11,073 nt of DNA from Bacillota bacterium (GCA_012799115.1 JAAZLY010000056.1:1-11073); one strand, 5' to 3'. Counted from the first letter of the stretch, positions 1 to 6,934 are shown. Program-made: numbers and translations. The notes: generated by a model from the sequence alone, not told the origin.

Positions 1-320
1 AGCTTGGCATTCCGGGCACAGTAGAAGAGAGTGTGCTAGGCTACGCTCAACTGGCCCAAAGAGCCAACTTAGCTGGCGTTGTCTGTTCGCCCCTGGAAGT
101 AGCAGCTATTAAGCGCGTATGCGGCAACAATTTTTTAGCTGTGACACCTGGCGTGCGCCCCTTGACCTCTGGGGCGAATGATCAAAAGCGTACGATGACG
201 CCCCGTGAAGCGATACAAGCAGGCAGCGACTACCTCGTAATCGGACGTCCCATTTTGGCGAGCCCGGATCCCCACGGGGCCTTCCTGGCGATTCTGCACG
301 AAATCGAGGTGGCAGCATGA
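1..320 (+). CDS. pyrF: Orotidine 5'-phosphate decarboxylase, C-terminal part (partial)
   Basis: The reading frame is open from the first base of the window (first full codon at 3) to TGA at 318-320, giving about 106 residues of the C-terminal half. OMP decarboxylase removes CO2 from OMP to make UMP, the last step of de novo pyrimidine synthesis, in the cytosol. The visible signature is the end of the TIM barrel: VTPGVRP followed by NDQKRTMTPREAIQAGSDYLVIGRPI, where the PGVRP turn, the DQKR segment and the GRPI strand contact the phosphate in this family. The ATG of pyrE overlaps the stop (ATGA), so the two are probably translationally coupled. The catalytic DxKxxD segment lies upstream of the window and cannot be checked. 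A GTG at 33 is an internal valine, not the start. Confidence 0.95.
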   Translation, partial: LGIPGTVEESVLGYAQLAQRANLAGVVCSPLEVAAIKRVCGNNFLAVTPGVRPLTSGANDQKRTMTPREAIQAGSDYLVIGRPILASPDPHGAFLAILHEIEVAA

Positions 321-895
321 CGAATCAAGAGTTGCTGGCAGTGTTTGCTAGATTAGGGGTTCTCCAAACGGGACACTTTGAACTCACTTCAGGTTTGCAT
401 TCGGAGCAGTATATGCAGTGTGCAAGGCTCTTTGAGTATCCAAGGGAAGCGTCAGACGTAGTGGAAGCACTACAAGCTCAGCTGCCAGAAGGGATTGAGA
501 CAGTGATTGCACCGGCCATCGGTGGTATTACCGTCGGTTATGAACTGGCTCGTTTGCTTGGTTGTCGCTTCATTTTCGCGGAGAGGCAGGAGAATAAGAT
601 GGCCTTTCGCCGGGGCTTTACTCTGACGGTGGGCGAAAGGGTTCTGGCCGTGGAAGATGTAGTTACAACGGGTGGTTCGGTTCGAGAAGTTGTGGAACTT
701 GCCAGAGTGTCTGGCGCTGAAGTGTTAGGGGTTGCGACAATTGTCGATCGTAGTCAGGGTCAGGCAGATTTTGGCGTACCCTTCTATCCCTTGATGAGTA
801 CTGAAATCCGGGTCTTTGATCCAGAACAATGTCCCCTCTGTGAGGCGGGTGTGGCACTTCAAAGTCCAGGAAGCAGGAAAACGGACCTTCGTTAG
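317..895 (+). CDS. pyrE: Orotate phosphoribosyltransferase
   Basis: The enzyme converts orotate plus PRPP to OMP, the substrate of the preceding pyrF product. The 192-residue protein shows the orotate/ribose side (FELTSGLHSEQYMQC, residues 21-35), the conserved APAIGGI segment, the flexible-loop region AERQENKMAFRRGF, and the PRPP-binding motif VLAVEDVVTTGGS at about residues 109-121. The tail ECPLC-like (QCPLCEAG...SPGSRK) is typical of the short Thermus/clostridial PyrE type, so the length is complete for that subfamily although shorter than the E. coli enzyme. The ATG at 317 sits in the 4-base ATGA overlap with pyrF. The stop is TAG. No PyrR-type attenuator is visible inside the window; any operon control would lie upstream. 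Confidence 0.97.
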   Translation: MTNQELLAVFARLGVLQTGHFELTSGLHSEQYMQCARLFEYPREASDVVEALQAQLPEGIETVIAPAIGGITVGYELARLLGCRFIFAERQENKMAFRRGFTLTVGERVLAVEDVVTTGGSVREVVELARVSGAEVLGVATIVDRSQGQADFGVPFYPLMSTEIRVFDPEQCPLCEAGVALQSPGSRKTDLR

Positions 896-933
896 CCAAA
901 CCCTTCTAGGTGTGATGCGCGATCAATGATTAC

Positions 934-940
934 GGAGGTG
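934..940 (+). promoter_or_regulatory. Ribosome binding site fixing the OYE start at 947
   Basis: GGAGGTG ends six bases before the ATG at 947. An in-frame ATG at 926 lies upstream of this site and has no Shine-Dalgarno sequence of its own, so 947 is the likely start. The resulting N-terminus (MFAPFKLKSVTIPNRIVM) also matches where Old Yellow Enzyme proteins normally begin. Confidence 0.8.
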
Positions 941-946
941 TGTTGG

Positions 947-1948
947 ATGTTCGCTCCATTTAAGCTAAAGAGTGTTACGATTCCTAATCGCATTGTCATG
1001 CCTGCCATGTGTATGTATTCTGCGACTGAGGATGGTTTTGTTACCAATTGGCACAAAGTACACTATGGGTCCCGGGCTGTTGGCGGCGTAGGTCTGATTA
1101 TTCTAGAAGCCACCGCAGTGGAAAAGCGTGGGCGACTCAGCAATCACTGTCTAGGTATCTGGGATGATCAGCATATCGAGGGGCTTTCTGAATTAGTGGA
1201 ACTTGGCAGAACTCACGGTTCGGTGATGGGTATTCAAATCGCCCATGGCGGGCGTAAAGCCTGGGGCGATGAGTTAGTTGCCCCCTCAGGCGTGCCCTTC
1301 CCAGACATGGGGACACCCCATGCCCTTACGACCAAGGAGATTCAAGACGTTGTGGAAAGTTGGCGCCAGGGAGCGCGTAGGGCCCATGAAGCAGGCTTTG
1401 ATGTTCTGCAGATCCATGGAGCCCATGGATACTTGATCCACGAGTTCTTGTCGCCCCTGAGCAATAAGCGGACAGACGAATACGGAGGTTCGCTGGAGAA
1501 CCGTATGCGTTTCCTCTTGGAGATTATTTAGGCAGTACATGAGGTGTGGCCAGAAGATAAGCCTTTAAGTGTGCGTCTTTCGGCAGAGGATTACTTAGAT
1601 GGTGGCCTGACGATTCAAGATACAGTTCAGATCAGTAAGACCCTCAAGGAGTATGGAGTGGATCTGATGGATATCAGCTCTGGGGGCCTTTTACCAGCGA
1701 GCATGGAGCTTGGACCTGGCTATCAGGTGCCCTTTGCCGAGGCAGTGAAGAAAGAGGCACAGATTCCCACCATTGCTGTAGGATTGATTACTAGCCCAGA
1801 ACTGGTCCGGGAGATTGTCTTTAACGGACGGGCAGATTTTGTCGCCCTAGGGCGGGAACTCTTACGAAACCCCTATTGGGTGTTGGAAGCTAGACCAGAG
1901 GAAGAAGTTTGGCCGTGGCAGTATCGCCGGGCTATACCACGTGCCTAG
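947..1948 (+). pseudogene. NADH:flavin oxidoreductase, Old Yellow Enzyme family (YqjM-like), interrupted by in-frame TAG
   Basis: OYE proteins are FMN-dependent TIM-barrel ene-reductases that reduce activated C=C bonds using NAD(P)H. The frame from 947 to the TAG at 1946-1948 would encode 333 residues, close to YqjM (338). Hallmarks: PAMCMY, with Cys22 and Tyr24 matching the redox-tuning Cys and the Tyr of YqjM; QIAHGGRKA; the substrate-anion pair in QIHGAHGYL (His157, His160); FLSPLSNKRTDEYGGS; and in the second half VRLSAEDY, DISSGG, VGLI and the FMN phosphate site DFVALGRELLRNPYW. The only defect is TAG at 1529-1531 (codon 195), after RFLLEII and before AVHEVWP, with no change of frame. 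Both halves look fully conserved, which fits a recent nonsense mutation or a sequence error. The 5' half would lack the C-terminal part of the FMN site. It follows pyrE by 51 bases and may be read from the pyr transcript. Confidence 0.88.
1529..1531 (+). other. Premature in-frame amber codon within the OYE gene
   Basis: ATT-TAG-GCA separates two halves of one conserved protein in the same frame. In YqjM-like relatives this position, just before the AVREVWP-type helix, is usually a variable polar residue such as Asp, Glu, Lys or Gln. One substitution from CAG, GAG or AAG would give TAG. Because TAG is the ordinary stop for most neighbouring genes, genome-wide readthrough is unlikely. Confidence 0.85.
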
Positions 1949-1968
1949 CTAAGTCTCATAGAGATGAG

Positions 1969-2000
1969 AAGGACCGCGATCGACTGCGGTCCTTATTTTC
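1969..2000 (+). terminator. Intrinsic terminator after the pyrE-OYE genes
   Basis: A perfect 9-base-pair stem, AAGGACCGC (1969-1977) against GCGGTCCTT (1986-1994), encloses an 8-base loop and is followed by ATTTTCCTTTT on the plus strand. It lies 20 bases after the OYE stop. Its 3' arm overlaps the TAA stop of the convergent glycosylase gene (1993-1995). On the minus strand the stem is followed by only a weak T-rich run, so it works best for the plus-strand transcript. Confidence 0.85.
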
Positions 2001-2643
2001 CTTTTGGAGCCGGATCCGTTAGTTCGGGAATTGCTCCGCCAGCAATAGCCCAGAGGTAGAGGCTAGCCACGGTCCCGTAGGGCGAATAGCGCCTCTTGTA
2101 TTTGGCGAAAAGTTCAGGGGTAATCTTGCGGTGCCGATAGAGCATACGCATGCCCCGTTGAATCGCCAAATCGCCAAAGCTTACAATATCGGGCCTTTGT
2201 AGGGAAAAGGTGAGGAGCATCTCGGCAGTCCAGGGGCCAATACCCTTGAACTTTGTCAACTCTCTACAGACTTCTTCGTCGGACATACTAGGGAGGGCGT
2301 CTAGATCAATGTTCCCGTCGGCGATTTGGTGAGCCATAGCATGAATGTAAGTGGCCTTGCGCATAGAGATTCCACAGCTTTGGAGTTCCTCTACGGCAAG
2401 TCCGCTTAAAACCTTTGGTGTGAAGGGTTGAAAACGCTCCTGCATTCGACCCCAAATCGTCTCTTGGGCTTTGGTGGAAATTTGCTGTCCCACAATGGAC
2501 TGAACCAGCGCCGGAAAAAGATCGGGATAGGCTTGCCGCTTGATGGGACCAATTCTCTCGATGGCTTCTCCCAACTTTTTGTCCTTAGACTTAAGGTGTT
2601 CAATTTCCTTAGCACCGTAGATAATGTGGTGGATTCTAGACAT
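1993..2643 (-). CDS. AlkA-type DNA-3-methyladenine glycosylase (HhH-GPD family)
   Basis: This enzyme would remove alkylated purines such as 3-methyladenine from DNA, starting base excision repair. The 216-residue protein has the N-terminal helical region with LVQSIVGQQIS (47-56), the helix-hairpin-helix LTKFKGIGPWTAEMLL (129-144), which binds the DNA backbone, and the catalytic aspartate Asp158 in FGDLAIQRG, as in the AlkA branch of the HhH-GPD superfamily. No C-terminal Fe-S cysteine cluster is present, which argues against the EndoIII/MutY branch. Its ATG lies inside the end of ogt (8-base overlap), and GGAG is placed seven bases before it, so it is the second gene of a two-gene alkylation repair operon. 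The AlkA assignment is strong; its exact substrate range is inferred. Confidence 0.9.
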   Translation of the reverse strand: MSRIHHIIYGAKEIEHLKSKDKKLGEAIERIGPIKRQAYPDLFPALVQSIVGQQISTKAQETIWGRMQERFQPFTPKVLSGLAVEELQSCGISMRKATYIHAMAHQIADGNIDLDALPSMSDEEVCRELTKFKGIGPWTAEMLLTFSLQRPDIVSFGDLAIQRGMRMLYRHRKITPELFAKYKRRYSPYGTVASLYLWAIAGGAIPELTDPAPKGK

Positions 2644-3115
2644 ACTGTTGCTCCAGCTCTAGCAAGAACTCCTTGGCAGTGAGACCCCCCGCGTAACCTA
2701 CGAGTTTGCCGCTGTGACCTACCACGCGGTGACAGGGGATGATGATGGAGATAGGGTTTCTCTTGTTCGCCAAACCCACTGCCCGACTGGCCTTTGGAGA
2801 TTGCAGGAGCACAGCGATGTCTTTATATGAGCAGATCTCACCATAGGGGATATTGCGCAACCTATCCCACACCCGTTTTTGAAAGTCCGTTCCCTGGACC
2901 CGAAGGGGCACTTCGAAACGTTGACGAGTTCCAGAAAAATAGCCGCTAAGCTCGCTTATTGCCTGTTTAAGGACGGAGGTTTCGCCTAGAGTATAGCCTT
3001 GGAGACGAGGGTCTTCATGGCTAAACACCAAGCGACTGAGAAAACCGTCTTCCTCTCCAAGATAGAGAGGACCGATTGGGGATTCATGTTTGCAGAAACA
3101 TTTCATGTTGGCCAT
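2636..3115 (-). CDS. ogt: Methylated-DNA--[protein]-cysteine S-methyltransferase
   Basis: This is a suicide repair protein that transfers the alkyl group from O6-alkylguanine to its own cysteine. The active site IIPCHRVVG is complete (Cys128, His129, Arg130 when counted from the ATG at 3115), followed by GKLVGYAGGLTAKEFLL as in the family. The N-terminal alpha/beta domain (SPIGPLYLGEEDGFLSRLVF) and the winged-helix region with FQKRVWDRLRNIPYGE and the arginine-finger segment SRAVGLANKRNP are present. Start choice is uncertain: AAGGAG lies 2 bases before the ATG at 3115 and 11 bases before the in-frame ATG at 3106; the second gives MKCFCKHES and may be the real one. It lacks the Ada metal-binding N-domain, so it is a stand-alone Ogt. 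Its last codons overlap the glycosylase start. Confidence 0.95.
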   Translation of the reverse strand: MANMKCFCKHESPIGPLYLGEEDGFLSRLVFSHEDPRLQGYTLGETSVLKQAISELSGYFSGTRQRFEVPLRVQGTDFQKRVWDRLRNIPYGEICSYKDIAVLLQSPKASRAVGLANKRNPISIIIPCHRVVGHSGKLVGYAGGLTAKEFLLELEQQYV

Positions 3116-3242
3116 GGCTCCTTAGTATATTTCTAGGTCTCTTCTACGATTGGATCAACCTCTCCTCCCTTGTTGCGGGGGAAAGGGGATACTTGGTTGT
3201 TGAAGAATAGGATTGAGACGATAATCGTGGAGGTAGAAAAAA
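3116..3242. promoter_or_regulatory. Divergent intergenic region between ogt and the ROK gene
   Basis: These 127 bases separate two divergently transcribed genes and should hold promoters for both. On the plus strand TTGTTG (3197-3202) and GATAAT (3220-3225) are 17 bases apart and look like a sigma-A promoter. Transcription from it would start near 3232, almost on the GGAGGT at 3229-3234, leaving a very short leader, which lowers confidence. CGATAATCG (3219-3227) is a small palindrome over the -10 box. I see no convincing promoter for ogt. Confidence 0.4.
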
Positions 3243-4641
3243 TTGCAGAACTTAATTTTACATGCAACGCCGAATGTTATCCCAGAGCTCGATCCCCAAT
3301 TTCGACCTGCGGTTTTATGGAATAGAGCCTTTGTCAAGGCTGTTTGGTCAGACTCAAACTGCAGCCATTGCCGTGGAGCGCAATGATGACCAAGTGTCAG
3401 TTTGGGAGATTGAGCTTTTTCCCTCAGGCGTGAAGGAGGCTTGGGATCAAGCTAATGTCTTTTATGTAGAACGCCTTGTGAAGTGTTTGCTCTGGGTCAA
3501 AAGTGGTTGGAAGATCACCATTGGAGGGTCACCTGTAGTGGCAGAGGCTTTACAGAAAGCGTATGCAAAGGGAGGCGCCAGGGAGTTTGATGCGGATTTT
3601 ATGTCACGGGTCTATGAGCGTGATTTCCTGGTCGAAGCCGTGGATATATCAGAGATGCCGCCAGCATACGAGAAAACCGAGGTTGTAGGGGGACATCTCA
3701 ATGGTTGCCGAATCGGTTTTGATGCCGGCGGAAGCGATCGCAAAGTGGCAGCCGTTATGGATGGCGAAGTGCTTTTTAGTGATGAGACGATCTGGCATCC
3801 CAAAGTGACCGAAGATCCAGATTATCATTTTGAGGGGATTATGGACTCTGTCAGGCGTGCTGCCGCTTATCTACCAAGGGTTGACGCCATTGGTGTAAGT
3901 TCAGCTGGAGTATACATCAACAATCGGACGATGGTGGCTTCCCTCTTTCTCAAAGTACCCCAGGAGCTTTTTGATGCAAAAGTAAAGGACATCTATTCGA
4001 GGGTGGCCAAAGAGCTCGGTGATGTTCCGATTGAAGTGCGCAATGATGGTGAGGTTACTGCACTTGCTGGGGCTAAAGCGCTGAATGATAGCAGCATTCT
4101 AGGCATCGCCATGGGAACCAGCCAAGCGGTTGGTTATGTAGATGCCACAGGATCCTTGACCGGTTGGCTCAATGAGTTAGCCTTTCTGCCCGTAGATTAC
4201 CATCCTACGGCTCTGGTTGACGAGTGGTCTGGCGATACCGGTTGTGGTGTGAAGTATTTCTCCCAAGATGCTGTGATTAAGCTGGCCCCTGCGGCTGGAA
4301 TTGACTTGGATGATGCCCTTACCCCAGCAGAGAAACTCAAAGTAGTTCAGGATTTGCTCGAAGCAGGGCACGTTGGTGCCCAGAAGATCTTTGAGAGCAT
4401 TGGCGTCTACTTAGGCTACGCGCTCGCTCTCTATAGTGAATTCTACGCCATTAAGCATTTGCTAATACTAGGCAGGGTTACGTCAGGACTGGGAGGCACT
4501 CTAATACTAGAAAAAGCCCGCGCAGTGTTGAACGCGGACTTCCCCGAACTGGCAGAGATAGCCTTCCATCTTCCTGATGAGAGTGATCGCAGGGTAGGCC
4601 AGGCGATTACTGCTGCAAGCCTACCTGCCCTTGGAAATTAG
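3243..4641 (+). CDS. ROK-family sugar kinase-like protein with N-terminal extension, frameshifted near its 5' end
   Basis: The C-terminal 310 residues have the ASKHA fold of ROK sugar kinases: phosphate-1 loop RIGFDAGGSDRK (codons near 3715), AIGVSSAGVYINN, the catalytic-aspartate segment VRNDGEVTALAGA (Asp codon 4045-4047) and the ATP loop GIAMGTSQAVGYVD (near 4114). The ROK zinc motif CxCGxxGC is degenerate: only the last Cys remains in SGDTGCGVKYFS. About 150 residues precede the kinase domain and are not recognised. The frame containing the kinase opens only at an ATG at 3262 without a ribosome site. A TTG at 3243, eight bases after GGAGGT, begins a better N-terminus (LHATPNVIPELDPQFRP, AVLWNRAFVKAV) in another frame that would join GQTQTAAIAVERND if one T were removed from TTT at 3343-3345; the product would then be 465 residues. 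Substrate unknown. Confidence 0.75.
3342..3346 (+). other. Probable frameshift site in the ROK gene
   Basis: The 5' frame from TTG 3243 reads ...NRAFVKAV up to GTT at 3342-3344 and, unshifted, ends at TGA 3384-3386. The kinase frame resumes with GGT CAG at 3346. Deleting one T from the TTT run at 3343-3345 fuses them. This may be a real indel, a sequence error in a short homopolymer, or, less likely, programmed +1 slippage. Confidence 0.65.
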
Positions 4642-4655
4642 AAGAAGCTAATTTC
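4634..4655. terminator. AT-rich stem-loop at overlapping convergent stop codons
   Basis: GAAATTAG (4634-4641) and CTAATTTC (4648-4655) form a perfect 8-base-pair stem with a 6-base loop; TT/AA can extend it past a bulged G. It covers the stop codons of both convergent genes, whose ends share TTAG. It is AT-rich and lacks a clear T run on either strand, so it may be a weak bidirectional terminator. Confidence 0.45.
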
Positions 4656-5888
4656 AACCCAATAGGCAAGGAGCCCTATCAGTAGTGCCGGTATGGTATT
4701 GATGATGGTGGCCCACAAAGCAGATCGTTTATCAATGGCGATCAGAGGGAAGAGGGCATCACCGTCTTGGGAGAGAGCATTGGCGAGTAGTGCGGCGAAG
4801 GGGACCAGGCCTCTTGTGTAGAGAGCGACGAAAATAATCTGTGGCCCGCAACCTGGAATCATTCCAATTAAGGTACCGATCAAGACAGCCATCAAGCCGG
4901 TTTGACTGAGGAATGTGGTAATGGTCAATTCACCTGCGGCGTAGCTACCAGAACCTAGGCCAAGGACGAAGAACTCATAGGCTAGGTAGGCTGCAAAAAC
5001 CCAGGTACCCACGAATGCTGTCTCTTGGGCGTTGTGGATAATGGTTTCCTTGAGACTGGCTAGTTTCATCTCTGATTCTTCGTGGGTGTCGTTGGCGAAG
5101 AACTTGTTCCCTAGAAGCATCATGATCACTGAGAAAAGAGTCCCGACTACACCAAGAATCAAACCTAAGTTAGGAATGAAAAGTGCGTTCAGATCAACTT
5201 GGAACAGATCCATGATCCCAAGGATTAAGCCTAGGGAGATGATCACCCAATAGATGAGATAGCCCCGGTGGGTCACCCTGTAGCCCAGACTATCTACACT
5301 CTGGTGACCTTTGGCGTCATGGTGAAGGATCAAGTCAATATCATCGCCTTCGTCATGACCAACGTGGACCCAGGCATCATGATCAATGCCGGTTTCGTTT
5401 TGGAAGATACTATGGTCCAAGTCTTCATGGGCATCCCGGATTTGGGCCTTTTTCTCCTGAGATTTTCGGTATTTTTCCAAGAGCCGATCGCCAATGGGAA
5501 AGAGGTCTACGATATAACCTACACCGACAGCTACGACGAAGGAAATGACGGATACTAAAGCCCATTGCTTGGGCATGGTGGATATAAGTACGAAGGATGA
5601 GTCGCCCATGGTGGCAAGAAGTGTGGCGATGACGGTTCCGAAACTCACGACTCCTCTGGGAAAGAGGGGCATCACAAAAATAGCGCCACCGCAACCGGGA
5701 GTCAAGCCTAAAAGGGCTCCAATAATCGGTTGGATTTTCTTAGCTTCGGCGATGGTCTTAACCAAACGTCCTGCTAAAAGATAGTCTACGTAGCCAAAGA
5801 GCAAGAGGACGGCACCAACGAATACTGTCACCTGAATAAAGGCATTTTCTGCAATAACGACGATTAAGCCTAGGATTTCTTCTAACAA
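4638..5888 (-). CDS. Putative manganese/heavy-metal transporter, 10-TM exporter type (PF11449-like)
   Basis: This 416-residue integral membrane protein has about ten hydrophobic segments. It contains an internal duplication: GLTPGCGGAIFVMPLFPRG (61-79) and GMIPGCGPQIIFVALYTRG (342-360), each followed by a membrane segment and a GD[SA]xF motif. This matches the family annotated variously as arsenic efflux protein, putative heavy-metal exporter or putative manganese transporter; the name is from memory and the metal is inferred. A central hydrophilic loop (residues 139-208) holds eight histidines and many acidic residues within 154-195, a likely metal-binding stretch. The start is TTG at 5888, seven bases after GAGGTG, overlapping the last codons of cutC by seven bases, so the two are coupled. 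Its TAA overlaps the end of the convergent ROK gene. Confidence 0.8.
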   Translation of the reverse strand: MLEEILGLIVVIAENAFIQVTVFVGAVLLLFGYVDYLLAGRLVKTIAEAKKIQPIIGALLGLTPGCGGAIFVMPLFPRGVVSFGTVIATLLATMGDSSFVLISTMPKQWALVSVISFVVAVGVGYIVDLFPIGDRLLEKYRKSQEKKAQIRDAHEDLDHSIFQNETGIDHDAWVHVGHDEGDDIDLILHHDAKGHQSVDSLGYRVTHRGYLIYWVIISLGLILGIMDLFQVDLNALFIPNLGLILGVVGTLFSVIMMLLGNKFFANDTHEESEMKLASLKETIIHNAQETAFVGTWVFAAYLAYEFFVLGLGSGSYAAGELTITTFLSQTGLMAVLIGTLIGMIPGCGPQIIFVALYTRGLVPFAALLANALSQDGDALFPLIAIDKRSALWATIINTIPALLIGLLAYWVEISFF

Positions 5889-6643
5889 TTGCCTTCACCT
5901 CGCATTGTCTGTACAATGGACTGGATTGCTTGTACGTCAACAAACATGTGATAGTCAGTGGTATCGTCTGATCCCATCTGTACTTTGGATGGCAGTGGTT
6001 TCATGCAAGACGCTACTTTGGTCCTGCTTCCTGTATGGATTTCTTTGATATCCAGTTGCAGAAAATCCCCTGCATTGGCTGGGCGAATGCCCCCTCCTGG
6101 CATGATGGAAATCCTTCCCGCAGCCTGCCTAATGAGTTCTCGCAAGACGGGGATTCCTTCTACCGCGGTCCTTTGCTGTCCTGAGGTCAGAAGACGATCT
6201 ACACCAAGCTCCACTAAGGTTTCCAGGGCTTGATAGGGATCCCGGGTACGATCAAAGGCTCGGTGACAGGTGACTTCAAGCTTGAGGTCCTTGGCCAATT
6301 GCACAAGCTGTCTCATGGCTAGAGTATCAAGGGAACCATCCGCATCGAGGACACCAAAGACCACCCCGCGCACCCCCAGCTCTGCGGCTAGCCGAATATC
6401 GTCTTTCATCTGCGAAATCTCCTGGGCGTTATAGAGGAAATCTCCACCTCGGGGGCGTATCATCACCATAGTATCTATGTCATCCATTGACGCTGCTTGT
6501 TTTATGAATCCAAAATGAGGTGTGGTTCCGCCAGCACCGGGATGGGAACAGATCTCAACTCTTTGGGCGCCTCCCTGGCGGGCCCGGAGTACGTCTTGAA
6601 TCGTATAGCAGACAACTTCAACGACAATGCCAGTAGCCGTCAT
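5882..6643 (-). CDS. cutC: CutC family protein
   Basis: This is a TIM-barrel protein of 253 residues with the full CutC signature: VEVVCYT (Glu9, Cys12), GGAQRVEICS (Glu30, Cys32), GGTTPHFG, MIRPRGGDF (61-69), VTCHRAFD (124-131), LLTSGQ (151-156), IMPGGGI (180-186) and EIHTGSR (201-207). The family is named for copper tolerance, but in E. coli the copper phenotype was later traced to the MicL small RNA made from the cutC 3' end, so the biochemical role remains unsettled. GGAGG (6650-6654) is six bases before the ATG. It overlaps the downstream metal transporter gene by seven bases, a pairing that fits a role connected with metals but does not prove it. A hairpin with terminator features lies directly upstream. 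Confidence 0.92.
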   Translation of the reverse strand: MTATGIVVEVVCYTIQDVLRARQGGAQRVEICSHPGAGGTTPHFGFIKQAASMDDIDTMVMIRPRGGDFLYNAQEISQMKDDIRLAAELGVRGVVFGVLDADGSLDTLAMRQLVQLAKDLKLEVTCHRAFDRTRDPYQALETLVELGVDRLLTSGQQRTAVEGIPVLRELIRQAAGRISIMPGGGIRPANAGDFLQLDIKEIHTGSRTKVASCMKPLPSKVQMGSDDTTDYHMFVDVQAIQSIVQTMRGEGNC

Positions 6644-6663
6644 CTAGGGCCTCCAATCCATGC

Positions 6664-6694
6664 AAAACCAGCCTTACCATGTTTGGCAAGGCTG
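6664..6694 (-). terminator. Terminator-like hairpin between the small gene and cutC
   Basis: Read on the minus strand, CAGCCTTGCC pairs with GGTAAGGCTG (one C-A mismatch) around a 6-base AAACAT loop and is followed by GTTTTGC. It ends about ten bases before the cutC ribosome site at 6650-6654, leaving no room for a promoter in between. It is either the terminator of the 69-residue gene or an attenuator for cutC and the transporter. Confidence 0.6.
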
Positions 6695-6711
6695 TCTATT
6701 GAAACAGTTGT

Positions 6712-6921
6712 TTAGTCTTCGTTTTTTAGTAGAGATTGAACTCGATCGACAACGTCCTGTGATGTTAGCTTGGCGATCTGAGCCCAAAAGTTTGGTGTGG
6801 TGCTGCCAATAAACTCACTGACTATCTTTGTGCCATTCTGGTTCCAGATTGTTAACTCGGGGCGCTCTCCCTGAAAGTACAGTCGTACAAAAAACTCGCC
6901 TGCCTTAAACATGCTGCTCAT
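6712..6921 (-). CDS. Small protein of unknown function (69 residues)
   Basis: I do not recognise this protein. It begins MSSMFKAGEFFVRLYFQG and ends DVVDRVQSLLKNED. It has no signal peptide, no membrane segment and no cysteine or histidine, so it is probably a soluble cytosolic protein; the first half looks like beta-strands (FFVRLYFQ, LTIWNQNG) and the second like a helix. An ATG at 6927 in the same frame is one base after GGAGGT, too close, whereas the ATG at 6921 is seven bases away, so I chose the shorter form. The good ribosome site and the separate terminator-like hairpin after it support a real gene. It is upstream of cutC and divergent from the GDT1-type exporter; a link to metal handling is only positional. 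Confidence 0.7.
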   Translation of the reverse strand: MSSMFKAGEFFVRLYFQGERPELTIWNQNGTKIVSEFIGSTTPNFWAQIAKLTSQDVVDRVQSLLKNED

Positions 6922-6928
6922 TTTCATT

Positions 6929-6934
6929 ACCTCC
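6929..6934 (-). promoter_or_regulatory. Ribosome binding site fixing the start of the small gene
   Basis: GGAGGT on the minus strand (within GGGGAGGT) is seven bases from the ATG at 6921 and one base from the ATG at 6927. The spacing favours 6921. A TATAAA (plus strand 6945-6950) about ten bases upstream could be a -10 box but has no good -35 partner. Confidence 0.6.

Noticed and set aside
926..946. Upstream ATG at 926 as the start of the OYE gene
   Set aside because: The strong ribosome site at 934-940 lies downstream of it and points to 947, and the extra residues (MITEVCW) are not family sequence.
1529..1531. Amber recoding (pyrrolysine or TAG reassigned to an amino acid)
   Set aside because: At least eight genes in the window end at TAG exactly where their families end, and OYE proteins are not known to need a special residue there.
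5268..5558. A 96-codon plus-strand open frame inside the transporter gene, with some hydrophobic residues
   Set aside because: It is antisense to a well-supported membrane protein gene, has no ribosome site and resembles no family; it reflects the codon use of the His/Asp-rich loop.
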